From DATESN01 sp035270785 (lineage in GTDB: Bacteria > Bacillota > Clostridia > Lachnospirales > Lachnospiraceae): a DNA stretch of 5,956 bases. The translations under genes were made by a program, and so were the position numbers. The stretch is taken from assembly GCA_035270785.1 (NCBI GenBank), contig DATESN010000059.1, positions 1-5,956 of the forward strand. Direction: 5' to 3'. The notes under the pieces are model-generated. The model saw only the letters and a program-made list of their open reading frames with translations. It did not search any database and was not told the origin of the DNA. Positions 1 to 5,754 of this stretch are shown here, one piece after another; within the stretch, counting starts at the first letter, position 1, and each line of letters starts with the position of its first letter.

Positions 1-115
1 GATATCCAGTGGTTGCTTTAAGCATAAAAACCGCTCACTCATTACGGCAGCAGGACTGTTTAGGATTTTAACCTAATTCCCTATTATCGCATTTCTGCGC
101 ACCAATATCGACTGA
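1..115 (-). ncRNA. Cobalamin (B12) riboswitch, 3' part cut by window edge
   Basis: Read on the minus strand, this stretch carries the conserved blocks of the cobalamin aptamer in order. They are GGTGC followed by a small GC hairpin (about 103 to 87), GGGAAT (81-76), AGGTTAAAATCCT (74-62), CAGTCCTGCTGCCGTAAT (58-41) and a B12-box-like AACCACTGG (14-6). A near-consensus promoter sits just upstream on the same strand. The family binds adenosylcobalamin or related corrinoids and usually represses B12 synthesis or transport genes, or B12-independent isoenzymes. The end of the closing helix, the expression platform and the controlled gene lie left of base 1, so neither the target nor the mode of control can be read here. 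The assignment rests on conserved-core recognition, not on a covariance search. Confidence 0.9.
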
Positions 116-130
116 TGTTTAATTAATTTT

Positions 131-159
131 AGTATATTACATTAATATTGTATTGTCAA
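131..159 (-). promoter_or_regulatory. Promoter of the cobalamin riboswitch transcript
   Basis: On the minus strand the -35 box TTGACA (159-154) and the -10 box TATACT (136-131) are separated by exactly 17 bp. This predicts a transcript start near 124, a few bases before the first conserved riboswitch block. The fit to the vegetative sigma-A consensus is close, so constitutive initiation with control left to the riboswitch is likely. Confidence 0.8.
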
Positions 160-211
160 TTAGAGAAAATTAAAGAAATTCATAAAAATTGCAACTAGTT
201 CATAAAAAATG

Positions 212-240
212 TTGACAAAACAAGTCATTTCTAATAGTAT
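212..240 (+). promoter_or_regulatory. Rightward sigma-A promoter with no intact gene behind it
   Basis: TTGACA (212-217), a 17-bp spacer and TAGTAT (235-240) form a good vegetative promoter pointing right, divergent from the riboswitch promoter. The predicted start is near 247. No ribosome binding site with a start codon follows before the insertion sequence begins at about 315. The likely reading is that this was the promoter of a rightward gene, possibly mscL whose 3' end survives at about 2291-2398, and that the gene body was lost when the IS entered. It could instead start a small RNA containing the 273-312 inverted repeat. Confidence 0.6.
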
Positions 241-272
241 GGTATGTAATTAAATCTTTAGTTTGGAACAAT

Positions 273-312
273 AATCCCCAAAGAGCCTGGAATAACAAGC
301 TTGAAGGGGATT
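273..312. repeat. Inverted repeat AATCCCC/GGGGATT
   Basis: AATCCCC (273-279) and GGGGATT (306-312) form a perfect 7-bp stem with a 26-base loop. It lies between the rightward promoter at 212-240 and the left end of the IS. No T-run follows on either strand, so it is not a standard intrinsic terminator. The rest of 160-315 is AT-rich and holds no convincing gene. There are two copies of TTCATAAAAA 20 bp apart (179-188, 199-208), which may be chance in DNA of this composition. Confidence 0.45.
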
Positions 313-314
313 CT

Positions 315-328
315 CTATATGTGGTATC
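315..328 (+). repeat. Left terminal inverted repeat of the IS
   Basis: CTATATGTGGTATC matches the right end on the opposite strand at 13 of 14 positions. It lies about 40 bp beyond the transposase stop codon, separated from it by an AT-only near-palindrome at 346-365 that may weakly end the transposase transcript. Confidence 0.7.
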
Positions 329-368
329 AAAGGACAATTTTAAATATTTAAAAAAATTTTTAAATAAA

Positions 369-2174
369 TTAATATCGTAATAAACGCCGTATTTCCAATT
401 GATTACGATATTTATGATTTAATTCAATTTCAAATATATTTTCACATTCTTTAAGTATTTCATCATAGTAAACAAATTTCCATAAATTAGTATCGAGATT
501 TGTGCAATTATATTTACGAAGAGAATTCAGAATTTTTCCAACTGGATATTTATTTCCAAGCTTAGTTTGAAGCAATCTAATAAATACAAGAGATGTAAAA
601 CATGTAGCAAAATGAGCATCAATATGTTCATTAGTACGCACATGTACAGGTCTGGTGTCAAAATCAGATTTTGAAATTTTGAAGGTTTCTTCAATTCGAG
701 CAAGACCACGATAAACCTCTTGCATTTCTAAGTCACTCATCTTAAGTTCACTTGTTACAATAGAGTAATAACCATCATACTTTGCTTCCTCATTAATCTT
801 ATCCACATCAAGCGTGAGAAGTACACCATCAACGATTTCTCCAGTAGTCTTATCAAAAGAGATATTATTCACATAAGAAGCAGAACCTGCAGAAGTTACT
901 TTATCATATTTTTTTGGATGTTTTATCATATCTTTTGCTCGTTCAATCATAACACTTCTGTCCCTTTTTTGCTTTTTTGCATATTTTTCTGAATAGTAAA
1001 CCATTTGCTTTTGATCAATGCTAACAGCTTTCTTTTTCTTCTTTTTTTTACCTGGTACAGTGAGATTTACATTTATTATTTTGGGATATATTCGGGATTT
1101 GTGTATGAATGAAAATTTCTCGCCTAAATCATCTTTAAGTGATGTAACTTTATAATTTCCTTCTAAAACCCATTTCTTAAATTCAGCATCTGCACCTCTT
1201 ATGGATTGACCGTAAACATATCCATCACTTAGATTTTCTTCTCCTTTGTTATCGCCGTTAAGAAAATATATGTTGTCAGAAGTATTAAGCCCACGATCAG
1301 CAACAAAGATAATTCGATTATCTGAAAATTCTGATTTAATTCTATTTATGATTGGACGCATATGTAACTTTTCTGATTCGTTTCCAGGAAAAAGGTCATA
1401 GGCAATAGGGATACCATTCTTATCCATGAGTAGTCCCATTTGTACAATTGGATCTGGACGACGATTTTTTTCTGGACCACGCTTCCTATACTTAGCATCT
1501 ACACGTTCTCCCTTCTCATTAATGGGGTTACATTCGTCATCAAGCATATCTACATCTGGACGACCTATATCAAAATAGTAGTTTGTGCAATCGAAGTATG
1601 TTATTGAAAGGTCGCGTTTGCAAATCATTTGCGAATGCTCATATATCCATTTTTGGAGTTCTTCCTGATGTTCATAAATAATATCTAAGGCACTATATAC
1701 ATCATCTAAAGAAAATCCATCGAAGTTTTCAAAGTAGACATCCTTTTGAGCATAAGTTTTCCTTTTGGATCCTGGAAACAGCGTACGGGAGAAAACTAGA
1801 AGACGAAAGATTAATTCAAAATCGTAATGAATTCCTCTATTTTGCGTCTTTATCTTACAAAATTTATCAAGTTCCAGTTTGCGATAAAGTATTTTTAAAA
1901 CTACATATCCCACATTTTTTAGATTATCCTCATTTTCTGTGAAAACTTCTGATAAATCTATGTTGAGGGATATATTTTTGCTTTCCTTTTGTTCAAGGGT
2001 CTCTTTTTTTGCAAGTTTCTCAAAATGTGCGATAGGATCACTGTATATTTTTTTAAGTTCATCAAGACGACCTAAACTTCTAACCATACGTTGTTTAGAT
2101 TTCTTATCTTTGTAATATGATTCATAGAAATATAGTCTCGTAACATTATTCTTTGTTATAGATTTTAAGAACAT
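369..2174 (-). CDS. IS1634-family transposase (DDE, IS4 superfamily)
   Basis: The 601-residue protein is a full-length transposase that cuts and joins the IS ends. The N-terminus has the family hallmark YYKDKKSKQRMVRSLGRLDEL (split here as YYKDKK, then QRMVRSLGRLDEL, residues ~20-40). The catalytic triad can be placed by motif. The first Asp is in ITYFDCTNYY (about D195), the second in IIFVADRGLN (about D293), and the Glu in RIEETFKISKSDF (about E495, with the conserved Lys seven residues later). The ATG at 2174 is chosen because GGAGG lies six bases upstream; an in-frame ATG at 2189 has no such site. A seven-lysine run encoded partly by eight consecutive A bases (1049-1042) lies near residue 376, a possible slippage point, but the frame is open throughout. 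Length and all motifs suggest a functional enzyme. Confidence 0.93.
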   Translation of the reverse strand: MFLKSITKNNVTRLYFYESYYKDKKSKQRMVRSLGRLDELKKIYSDPIAHFEKLAKKETLEQKESKNISLNIDLSEVFTENEDNLKNVGYVVLKILYRKLELDKFCKIKTQNRGIHYDFELIFRLLVFSRTLFPGSKRKTYAQKDVYFENFDGFSLDDVYSALDIIYEHQEELQKWIYEHSQMICKRDLSITYFDCTNYYFDIGRPDVDMLDDECNPINEKGERVDAKYRKRGPEKNRRPDPIVQMGLLMDKNGIPIAYDLFPGNESEKLHMRPIINRIKSEFSDNRIIFVADRGLNTSDNIYFLNGDNKGEENLSDGYVYGQSIRGADAEFKKWVLEGNYKVTSLKDDLGEKFSFIHKSRIYPKIINVNLTVPGKKKKKKKAVSIDQKQMVYYSEKYAKKQKRDRSVMIERAKDMIKHPKKYDKVTSAGSASYVNNISFDKTTGEIVDGVLLTLDVDKINEEAKYDGYYSIVTSELKMSDLEMQEVYRGLARIEETFKISKSDFDTRPVHVRTNEHIDAHFATCFTSLVFIRLLQTKLGNKYPVGKILNSLRKYNCTNLDTNLWKFVYYDEILKECENIFEIELNHKYRNQLEIRRLLRY

Positions 2175-2183
2175 AATACACCT

Positions 2184-2193
2184 CCACATGTAG
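2184..2193 (-). repeat. Internal copy of the IS end motif overlapping the transposase RBS
   Basis: CCACATGTAG on the plus strand occurs here and again at 2229-2238 inside the right terminal repeat, as a 10-bp perfect direct repeat 45 bp apart. The internal copy overlaps the GGAGG ribosome binding site (2185-2181) of the transposase. A second transposase-binding site at this end is a reasonable inference. Confidence 0.55.
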
Positions 2194-2195
2194 AT

Positions 2196-2224
2196 AGTAT
2201 AACATATGTTTTAGTATAACACAA
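2196..2224 (-). promoter_or_regulatory. Transposase promoter inside the IS right end
   Basis: On the minus strand TTGTGT (2224-2219), a 17-bp spacer and TATACT (2201-2196) precede the transposase. The -35 box abuts the terminal inverted repeat (2225-2238). The interval carries a 9-bp direct repeat, TAGTATAAC on the plus strand, at 2195-2203 and 2212-2220. Transposase bound to the end would probably cover this promoter and so self-limit expression; this is inference from the overlap. Confidence 0.6.
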
Positions 2225-2238
2225 GATACCACATGTAG
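2225..2238 (-). repeat. Right terminal inverted repeat of the IS
   Basis: GATACCACATGTAG on the plus strand is the inverted counterpart of 315-328 with one mismatch. It sits immediately upstream of the transposase -35 box. Confidence 0.7.
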
Positions 2239-2258
2239 AAATTTAAAATTCTTGACAT

Positions 2259-2289
2259 AAAAAATCCAGCAACCTTAATTGGTTCTGGA
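2259..2289 (-). terminator. Orphan leftward intrinsic terminator
   Basis: Read on the minus strand, TCCAGAACC (2289-2281) pairs with GGTTGCTGGA (2274-2265) as a nine-pair stem with one bulged base and a six-base loop. Six T residues follow directly (2264-2259). This is a textbook rho-independent terminator, but no minus-strand gene lies to its right before 3942. It may be left from a lost gene or older element, and it would also block minus-strand read-through into the IS. Confidence 0.6.
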
Positions 2290-2290
2290 C

Positions 2291-2398
2291 CATTATCTTA
2301 ACAATAAACTTCGAAACTCAGGAGCCCCTGAAGCACCTGCAGGACCAACACAAGAAGATCTCCTTATAGAAATAAGGGATTTATTAAAGGAAAAATAA
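2291..2398 (+). pseudogene. mscL: 3' remnant of mscL (large-conductance mechanosensitive channel)
   Basis: The rightward frame ending at TAA 2396-2398 encodes a tail with NNKLRN, a Pro/Ala-rich linker (GAPEAPAGP) and EDLLIEIRDLLKEK. This matches the cytoplasmic C-terminal helix bundle that ends MscL proteins, which typically finish EIRDLLK. The two membrane helices and the N-terminus, roughly the first 100 codons, are absent. The frame hits a stop at 2276-2278, and the IS occupies the DNA to the left. MscL is a homopentameric inner-membrane channel that releases solutes on osmotic downshock; this copy cannot make one. The gene's own terminator survives just downstream. The left boundary of recognisable mscL sequence is approximate. 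The identification rests on a short but characteristic C-terminal motif. Confidence 0.7.
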
Positions 2399-2405
2399 TG
2401 AGAGA

Positions 2406-2426
2406 ACGCTCAAAGAGCGTTTTTTT
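2406..2426 (+). terminator. Intrinsic terminator of the mscL remnant
   Basis: ACGCTC (2406-2411), loop AAA and GAGCGT (2415-2420) form a six-pair GC-rich hairpin followed by six T (2421-2426). It starts eight bases after the mscL stop codon. The other strand has no T-run, so it acts rightward only. Confidence 0.85.
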
Positions 2427-2439
2427 CTTGTATTTAATA

Positions 2440-2467
2440 TTGAATTTTTTATTTTTCATGATAAAAT
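2440..2467 (+). promoter_or_regulatory. Likely promoter of the SEC-C gene
   Basis: TTGAAT (2440-2445), a 16-bp spacer and TAAAAT (2462-2467) resemble sigma-A boxes. They lie between the mscL terminator and the next ribosome binding site. The DNA here is nearly all A/T, so chance matches are easy and the call is moderate. Confidence 0.45.
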
Positions 2468-2494
2468 AAACATAGTCTATTATTGGAGGAAATT

Positions 2495-2992
2495 ATGAGC
2501 TTATTTAAACAATGGTCAGAAAATTTAGAAAACATTAAAACACAGGAAGAATATCAGGCATTTTTCAATGAATATATGTCAAAAGAAACAGAAAATTACA
2601 GGAAAATTCTTGAGTCAAAAAATCCTGTTATAGAAGGAACAATAAAAGATTTAGCAGAAAAGAACGATATGTCTGCAGTTGAATTTATGGGATTTTTGGA
2701 TGGAGCAAATACAAGTTTTAAAGAAACATTAGTTTTAGATGATTTAACAGAAGAATCTGAAATTAATGTAGAAGTTGATTTCGAAAAACTTTTATGGAAT
2801 ATGCATGATGCAAAAGCTGAATGGCTTTATGGAATGAAAGAATGGGAAGAAATTTTTGATGAAGAAAAGAGAAAAAGTATAAAAAAAGAATTCAATCGCT
2901 CTAAAATAGTTGTAAAGGGAGAGAAAATAGGTAGAAATGACCCTTGTCCTTGCGGGTCTGGACTAAAATATAAAAAATGCTGCGGAAAATAA
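2495..2992 (+). CDS. Small SEC-C metal-binding-motif protein of unknown function
   Basis: The 165-residue acidic, soluble protein has no signal peptide or membrane segment. The last 20 residues form a SEC-C motif, GRNDPCPCGSGLKYKKCC, with cysteines at 151, 153, 162 and 163 (CxC-x8-CC). This is the zinc-binding pattern at the SecA C-terminus, where it contacts SecB and phospholipid. Residues 1-140 are mostly predicted helix and charged; I do not recognise a named domain beyond clostridial SEC-C proteins of this size. ATG 2495 is chosen because GGAGG (2485-2489) lies five bases upstream; a TTG at 2483 overlaps that site. It may bind zinc and act at the ribosome or translocon, but this is only inference. 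The transporter gene follows 37 bp later on the same strand, past a short hairpin. Confidence 0.88.
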   Translation: MSLFKQWSENLENIKTQEEYQAFFNEYMSKETENYRKILESKNPVIEGTIKDLAEKNDMSAVEFMGFLDGANTSFKETLVLDDLTEESEINVEVDFEKLLWNMHDAKAEWLYGMKEWEEIFDEEKRKSIKKEFNRSKIVVKGEKIGRNDPCPCGSGLKYKKCCGK

Positions 2993-2993
2993 A

Positions 2994-3019
2994 AAAATTA
3001 CAGCTTTGCTGTTATTTTT
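2994..3019. terminator. Short AT-flanked hairpin between SEC-C and EamA genes
   Basis: ACAGC (3000-3004), loop TTT and GCTGT (3008-3012) form a five-pair core flanked by A-rich (2991-2997) and T-rich (3015-3019) arms. It can act as a weak terminator on the plus strand directly after the SEC-C stop codon. No separate promoter for the transporter is evident, so partial read-through is likely. Confidence 0.5.
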
Positions 3020-3029
3020 AGGGGGGAAG

Positions 3030-3914
3030 ATGAATAAAACAAAGGGTTTGACATTTGGTATTTTAGCAGGCTTTATCTATGGTTTTACTCCTATATTGGG
3101 AAAATTAACGTATTTGGAAGGAAGTAATCCCATATCACTTACATTTTATAGGAACCTCCTTTCAATTCCATTTTTTTTTGCTATGTTAAAATATAATAAT
3201 ATACCTTTAAAAGTTGAAAAGAGACAGGCAAAAAAGTTATCTCTATTAGGCTTTTTAGCTTCTGCAACTGCACTTTGCCTTTACGGCTCTTATAATTATA
3301 TATCTGTTGGTATGAGTACAACAATTCATTATATTTATCCTGTCTTAGTTACTGCTGCATGCATTATTATTTTTAAAGATAAAATAAGCAGGGATAAAGT
3401 AGTGTCTTTAATACTTTCTACAATTGGAATTGCTTTGTTTTTCGAAGGAAGTATCAATATTACAGGATTATTTATGGCATTTTTGTCAGGTGTATTTTTT
3501 GCAGCATATTTATTATTTATGGACAAAAGCAAACTAAATACCATATATCCATTTAAAATAACTTTTTATACTGCTGTTTTTTCTTCTGCCTATCTGTTCA
3601 TTTTTGGTATAATAAGCAAAAACATAGTATTTACTATGACATTTAAAGGATGGTTTTTTACAATTTTAGTTGCTATCTTTGTTTCATTCTTAGCAAATAC
3701 TTTCGTAGCCTTAGGGGTAAAATATGTAGGTCCTACAGTTACAAGTATAGTTGGCATGCTTGAACCAATTACAAGTATAGTTATGGGTATAATGTTTTTA
3801 AATGAACCTGTAACATTTAGAAATATACTTGCCTGTGTGTTAATTTTGCTTGGTGTTCTCATAGTAACATTGGCGAAAGATAAAAACAACGAGGTCAATC
3901 CCTTAAAGGATTGA
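3030..3914 (+). CDS. EamA/DMT-family membrane transporter
   Basis: The 294-residue protein belongs to the drug/metabolite transporter superfamily. It has about ten hydrophobic helices, at roughly 7-27, 34-53, 70-92, 97-115, 121-138, 144-163, 174-195, 208-228, 236-257 and 263-282. They are arranged as two EamA repeats (about 7-138 and 145-282). The second repeat has the family-typical LEP and NEP turns at about 244-246 and 258-260. Members export or import small metabolites such as amino acids or nucleosides; the substrate cannot be told from the sequence. ATG 3030 follows a G-rich site (GGGGGG, 3021-3026) after only three bases, which is close spacing; a TTG 24 bases upstream is inside the hairpin and is rejected. 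The last codons form part of the terminator of the convergent fhs gene, and the stop codon lies within that stem. Confidence 0.9.
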   Translation: MNKTKGLTFGILAGFIYGFTPILGKLTYLEGSNPISLTFYRNLLSIPFFFAMLKYNNIPLKVEKRQAKKLSLLGFLASATALCLYGSYNYISVGMSTTIHYIYPVLVTAACIIIFKDKISRDKVVSLILSTIGIALFFEGSINITGLFMAFLSGVFFAAYLLFMDKSKLNTIYPFKITFYTAVFSSAYLFIFGIISKNIVFTMTFKGWFFTILVAIFVSFLANTFVALGVKYVGPTVTSIVGMLEPITSIVMGIMFLNEPVTFRNILACVLILLGVLIVTLAKDKNNEVNPLKD

Positions 3915-3921
3915 CCTCGTT
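3882..3921 (-). terminator. Strong intrinsic terminator of fhs
   Basis: A perfect 14-bp stem, AACGAGGTCAATCC (3888-3901) with its complement (3908-3921), has a six-base loop. On the minus strand it is followed by G and five T (3886-3882). It begins about 20 bases after the fhs stop. It is embedded in the last codons of the convergent EamA gene, whose TGA (3912-3914) is in the stem. On the plus strand no T-run follows. Confidence 0.8.
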
Positions 3922-3928
3922 CCAATTT

Positions 3929-3963
3929 GGGGACCTTTCAATTAAAACAGTCCCTTTATTTTT
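3929..3963 (+). terminator. Possible terminator of the EamA gene inside the fhs 3' end
   Basis: GGGAC (3930-3934) can pair with GTCCC (3950-3954), with one extra G-T pair outside. TTTATTTTT (3955-3963) follows. The 15-base loop makes it weaker than the fhs terminator. It overlaps the last codons and stop of fhs. Confidence 0.45.
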
Positions 3964-5627
3964 CCATCCACATCTATATCTATATTTTCTGCTGCCGGTA
4001 CTTTAGGAAGTCCAGGCATCTTCATTATATCGCCAGTTAATGCAACTAAAAATCCTGCTCCGGCAGATATGGTAATATCTCTAATAGTTATATTAAAACC
4101 TGTAGGTCTACCTAATATCTTTGAATCATCTGTTAAGGAATATTGATTTTTGGCCATACATATTGGAATATTTCCAAAGCCTAACTTTTCAAAATTAGCA
4201 ATATCTTTATTTGCTTTTGATGAAAACTCCACATTATCGGCACCGTATAGTTTTCTTGCAATTGCTCTTATTTTATCCTTAATTGGAACATCTAAGCCGT
4301 AGGCAAATTCCAAGGAACTTTCCTCTTCCGCTAATTTTAAAACTTCATTGGCAAGGTCAAAACCACCTTGGCTACCTTTACCCCACACGTCAGACAATTT
4401 TACATTTACACCTAATTCCATACATTTATCTTTAATTAAATTTAATTCATCTTCTGTATCTGTTGGGAATTTGTTTATAGCTACAACCGCAGGTATTTTA
4501 AATACTTGAGTAATATTCTCCACATGCTTTAATAAATTAGGAATACCATTTTCAAGTGCTTCCAAGTTTTCTTTTCCTAATTCTGCCTTTGCAACACCGC
4601 CGTTATATTTTAATGCTTTCACTGTGGCTACAATTACTACTGCACTCGGTTTCAAACCTGTTTTTCTGCATTTAATGTCAATAAACTTTTCAGCTCCAAG
4701 GTCTGCACCAAAACCTGCTTCAGTTACTACATAATCTGCAATTTTACTTGCCATCCTTGTTGCTATAACAGAATTACATCCGTGAGCAATATTTGCAAAT
4801 GGTCCACCATGTATAAATGCAGGTGTCCCTTCCAATGTTTGAACTAAGTTAGGCTTCAAAGCATCTTTTAACAATGCTGCCATAGCTCCGTGAGCTTTTA
4901 ATTGTCCTGCTGTTACAGGCTCTCCTGTTCTATTATAAGCAACTATTATTTTGGATAAATTATCTTTAAGCTCAATTATATCATTAGAAAGGCAAAATAC
5001 AGCCATTACTTCCGATGCGACCGTAATATCAAAACCATCTTCTCTTGTAACACCTTCCGTCTTACCACCTAAACCGCTTACAATATGTCTTAACTGCCTA
5101 TCATTCATATCTACGGCTCTTCTCCATACAATTCTTCTATTGTCTATATCTAATTGATTCCCTTGATGTATGTGGTTATCAACCATAGCTGCAAGAAGGT
5201 TGTTAGCAGCACCAATAGCATGAAAATCTCCTGTAAAGTGTAGGTTTATATCTTCCATGGGAACAACCTGAGCGTAACCTCCTCCTGCTGCCCCTCCTTT
5301 CACTCCAAAAACTGGGCCTAAGGAAGGCTCCCGTAGGGCAATTATTGTTTTCTTTCCAAGTTTAGAAAGTGCATCTCCAAGGCCAATTGTAGTGGTTGTT
5401 TTTCCTTCACCTGCAGGTGTAGGATTAATTGCAGTTACTAAAATGAGTTTGCCATCTTCTTTGTCCTTCAGTTCATTTTGAAGATATCTGTAATCAATTT
5501 TTGATTTGTACTTACCGTAATTTTCAACATATTTTTCTGGTATATCAATCTTTTTAGCTATTTCATTTATTACTTCAATATCTGTCATTTGTGCAATTTC
5601 AATATCGCTTAAAAACTTATCTGACAT
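3942..5627 (-). CDS. fhs: Formate-tetrahydrofolate ligase
   Basis: This cytoplasmic enzyme (EC 6.3.4.3) joins formate to tetrahydrofolate with ATP, giving 10-formyl-THF. It is the entry of formate into the methyl branch of the Wood-Ljungdahl pathway, or the ATP-yielding reverse step in purine and amino acid fermenters. The 561 residues match the usual ~556-560. Visible landmarks are the ATP-binding loop TPAGEGKTTT (70-79), REPSLGP (99-105), the glycine-rich signature VFGVKGGAAGGGYAQV (106-121) and DINLHFTGDFHAI (126-138). A C-terminal segment DITISAGAGF precedes the end. The start at 5627 has AGGAGG (5637-5632) four bases upstream. A promoter lies at 5682-5654 and a strong terminator follows the stop. 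The gene is divergent from a THF-riboswitch-controlled gene and appears to be transcribed alone. Nothing suggests damage. Confidence 0.97.
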   Translation of the reverse strand: MSDKFLSDIEIAQMTDIEVINEIAKKIDIPEKYVENYGKYKSKIDYRYLQNELKDKEDGKLILVTAINPTPAGEGKTTTTIGLGDALSKLGKKTIIALREPSLGPVFGVKGGAAGGGYAQVVPMEDINLHFTGDFHAIGAANNLLAAMVDNHIHQGNQLDIDNRRIVWRRAVDMNDRQLRHIVSGLGGKTEGVTREDGFDITVASEVMAVFCLSNDIIELKDNLSKIIVAYNRTGEPVTAGQLKAHGAMAALLKDALKPNLVQTLEGTPAFIHGGPFANIAHGCNSVIATRMASKIADYVVTEAGFGADLGAEKFIDIKCRKTGLKPSAVVIVATVKALKYNGGVAKAELGKENLEALENGIPNLLKHVENITQVFKIPAVVAINKFPTDTEDELNLIKDKCMELGVNVKLSDVWGKGSQGGFDLANEVLKLAEEESSLEFAYGLDVPIKDKIRAIARKLYGADNVEFSSKANKDIANFEKLGFGNIPICMAKNQYSLTDDSKILGRPTGFNITIRDITISAGAGFLVALTGDIMKMPGLPKVPAAENIDIDVDGKIKGLF

Positions 5628-5653
5628 GCTTCCTCCTCATGTGGTTTTTGATA

Positions 5654-5682
5654 ATTATAGCATTAAAAATTATAGCTTACAA
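5654..5682 (-). promoter_or_regulatory. Promoter of fhs
   Basis: On the minus strand TTGTAA (5682-5677), a 17-bp spacer and a perfect TATAAT (5659-5654) lie about 30 bp before the fhs start codon, predicting a short leader starting near 5647. The octamer ATTATAGC on the plus strand occurs twice (5654-5661, 5669-5676), so a second TATAAT is present, but it has no matching -35 box. No riboswitch fits in the short leader. Confidence 0.6.
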
Positions 5683-5717
5683 TAGAAAAGCTAACGTTAT
5701 CAAGAAAAAGATATAAG

Positions 5718-5746
5718 TATACATATTTAATATTATATGTTAATAT
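5718..5746 (+). promoter_or_regulatory. Candidate promoter of the THF riboswitch transcript
   Basis: TATACA (5718-5723), a 17-bp spacer and TAATAT (5741-5746) would start transcription near 5753, just ahead of the riboswitch closing helix. The region is very AT-rich with other possible -10 boxes (for example 5731-5736), so the exact boxes are uncertain, but the position fits. Confidence 0.45.
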
Positions 5747-5754
5747 GAGAAAAA

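Larger units (their letters stand above)
315..2238 (-). mobile_element. Insertion sequence, IS1634 type (IS4 superfamily), apparently complete
   Basis: The element is about 1.92 kb and carries one transposase gene on the minus strand. Its ends are the 14-bp inverted repeats CTATATGTGGTATC (315-328) and, read on the minus strand, CTACATGTGGTATC (2238-2225), which differ at one position. No matching short direct repeat was seen outside these ends. IS1634-family elements can make long or variable target duplications, or deletions may have removed one side. The IS lies between a cobalamin riboswitch region and the 3' remnant of mscL, which points to insertion with loss of adjacent DNA. The exact outer boundaries are uncertain by a few bases because the similarity fades at 314/2239. 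The reading frame is intact, so the element may still be active. Confidence 0.8.

Noticed and set aside
263..286. A GGCTCTTTGG-like string (minus strand) near the IS left end and a similar GGTTCTGG string at 2281, resembling ISL3-type ends.
   Set aside because: They point away from each other, match poorly and would belong to different elements; no ISL3 transposase is present.
262..348. Open plus-strand frame after the TAG at 257-259, and open minus-strand frames through 240-315.
   Set aside because: No start codon with a ribosome binding site, composition looks random, and the frames run across the IS end.
201..2265. CATAAAAAAT present at both 201-210 and 2256-2265 as a possible target duplication.
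   Set aside because: Neither copy touches the IS ends, and such A-rich decamers are expected by chance in this DNA.
2252..2280. TTGACA at 2252-2257 as a rightward promoter toward the mscL tail.
   Set aside because: The box at the right distance (TTAATT) is a poor -10 match, and a hairpin occupies the spacer.
2483..2494. TTG start four codons upstream for the SEC-C gene.
   Set aside because: It overlaps the GGAGG site that serves the ATG at 2495.
3590..3925. Minus-strand open frame opposite the EamA gene (also 3335-3544).
   Set aside because: Shadow of the transporter gene: no family signal, no ribosome binding site, and the real gene is clear on the other strand.
4951..5157. Plus-strand 68-codon frame within fhs.
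   Set aside because: Antisense shadow of a highly conserved enzyme gene.
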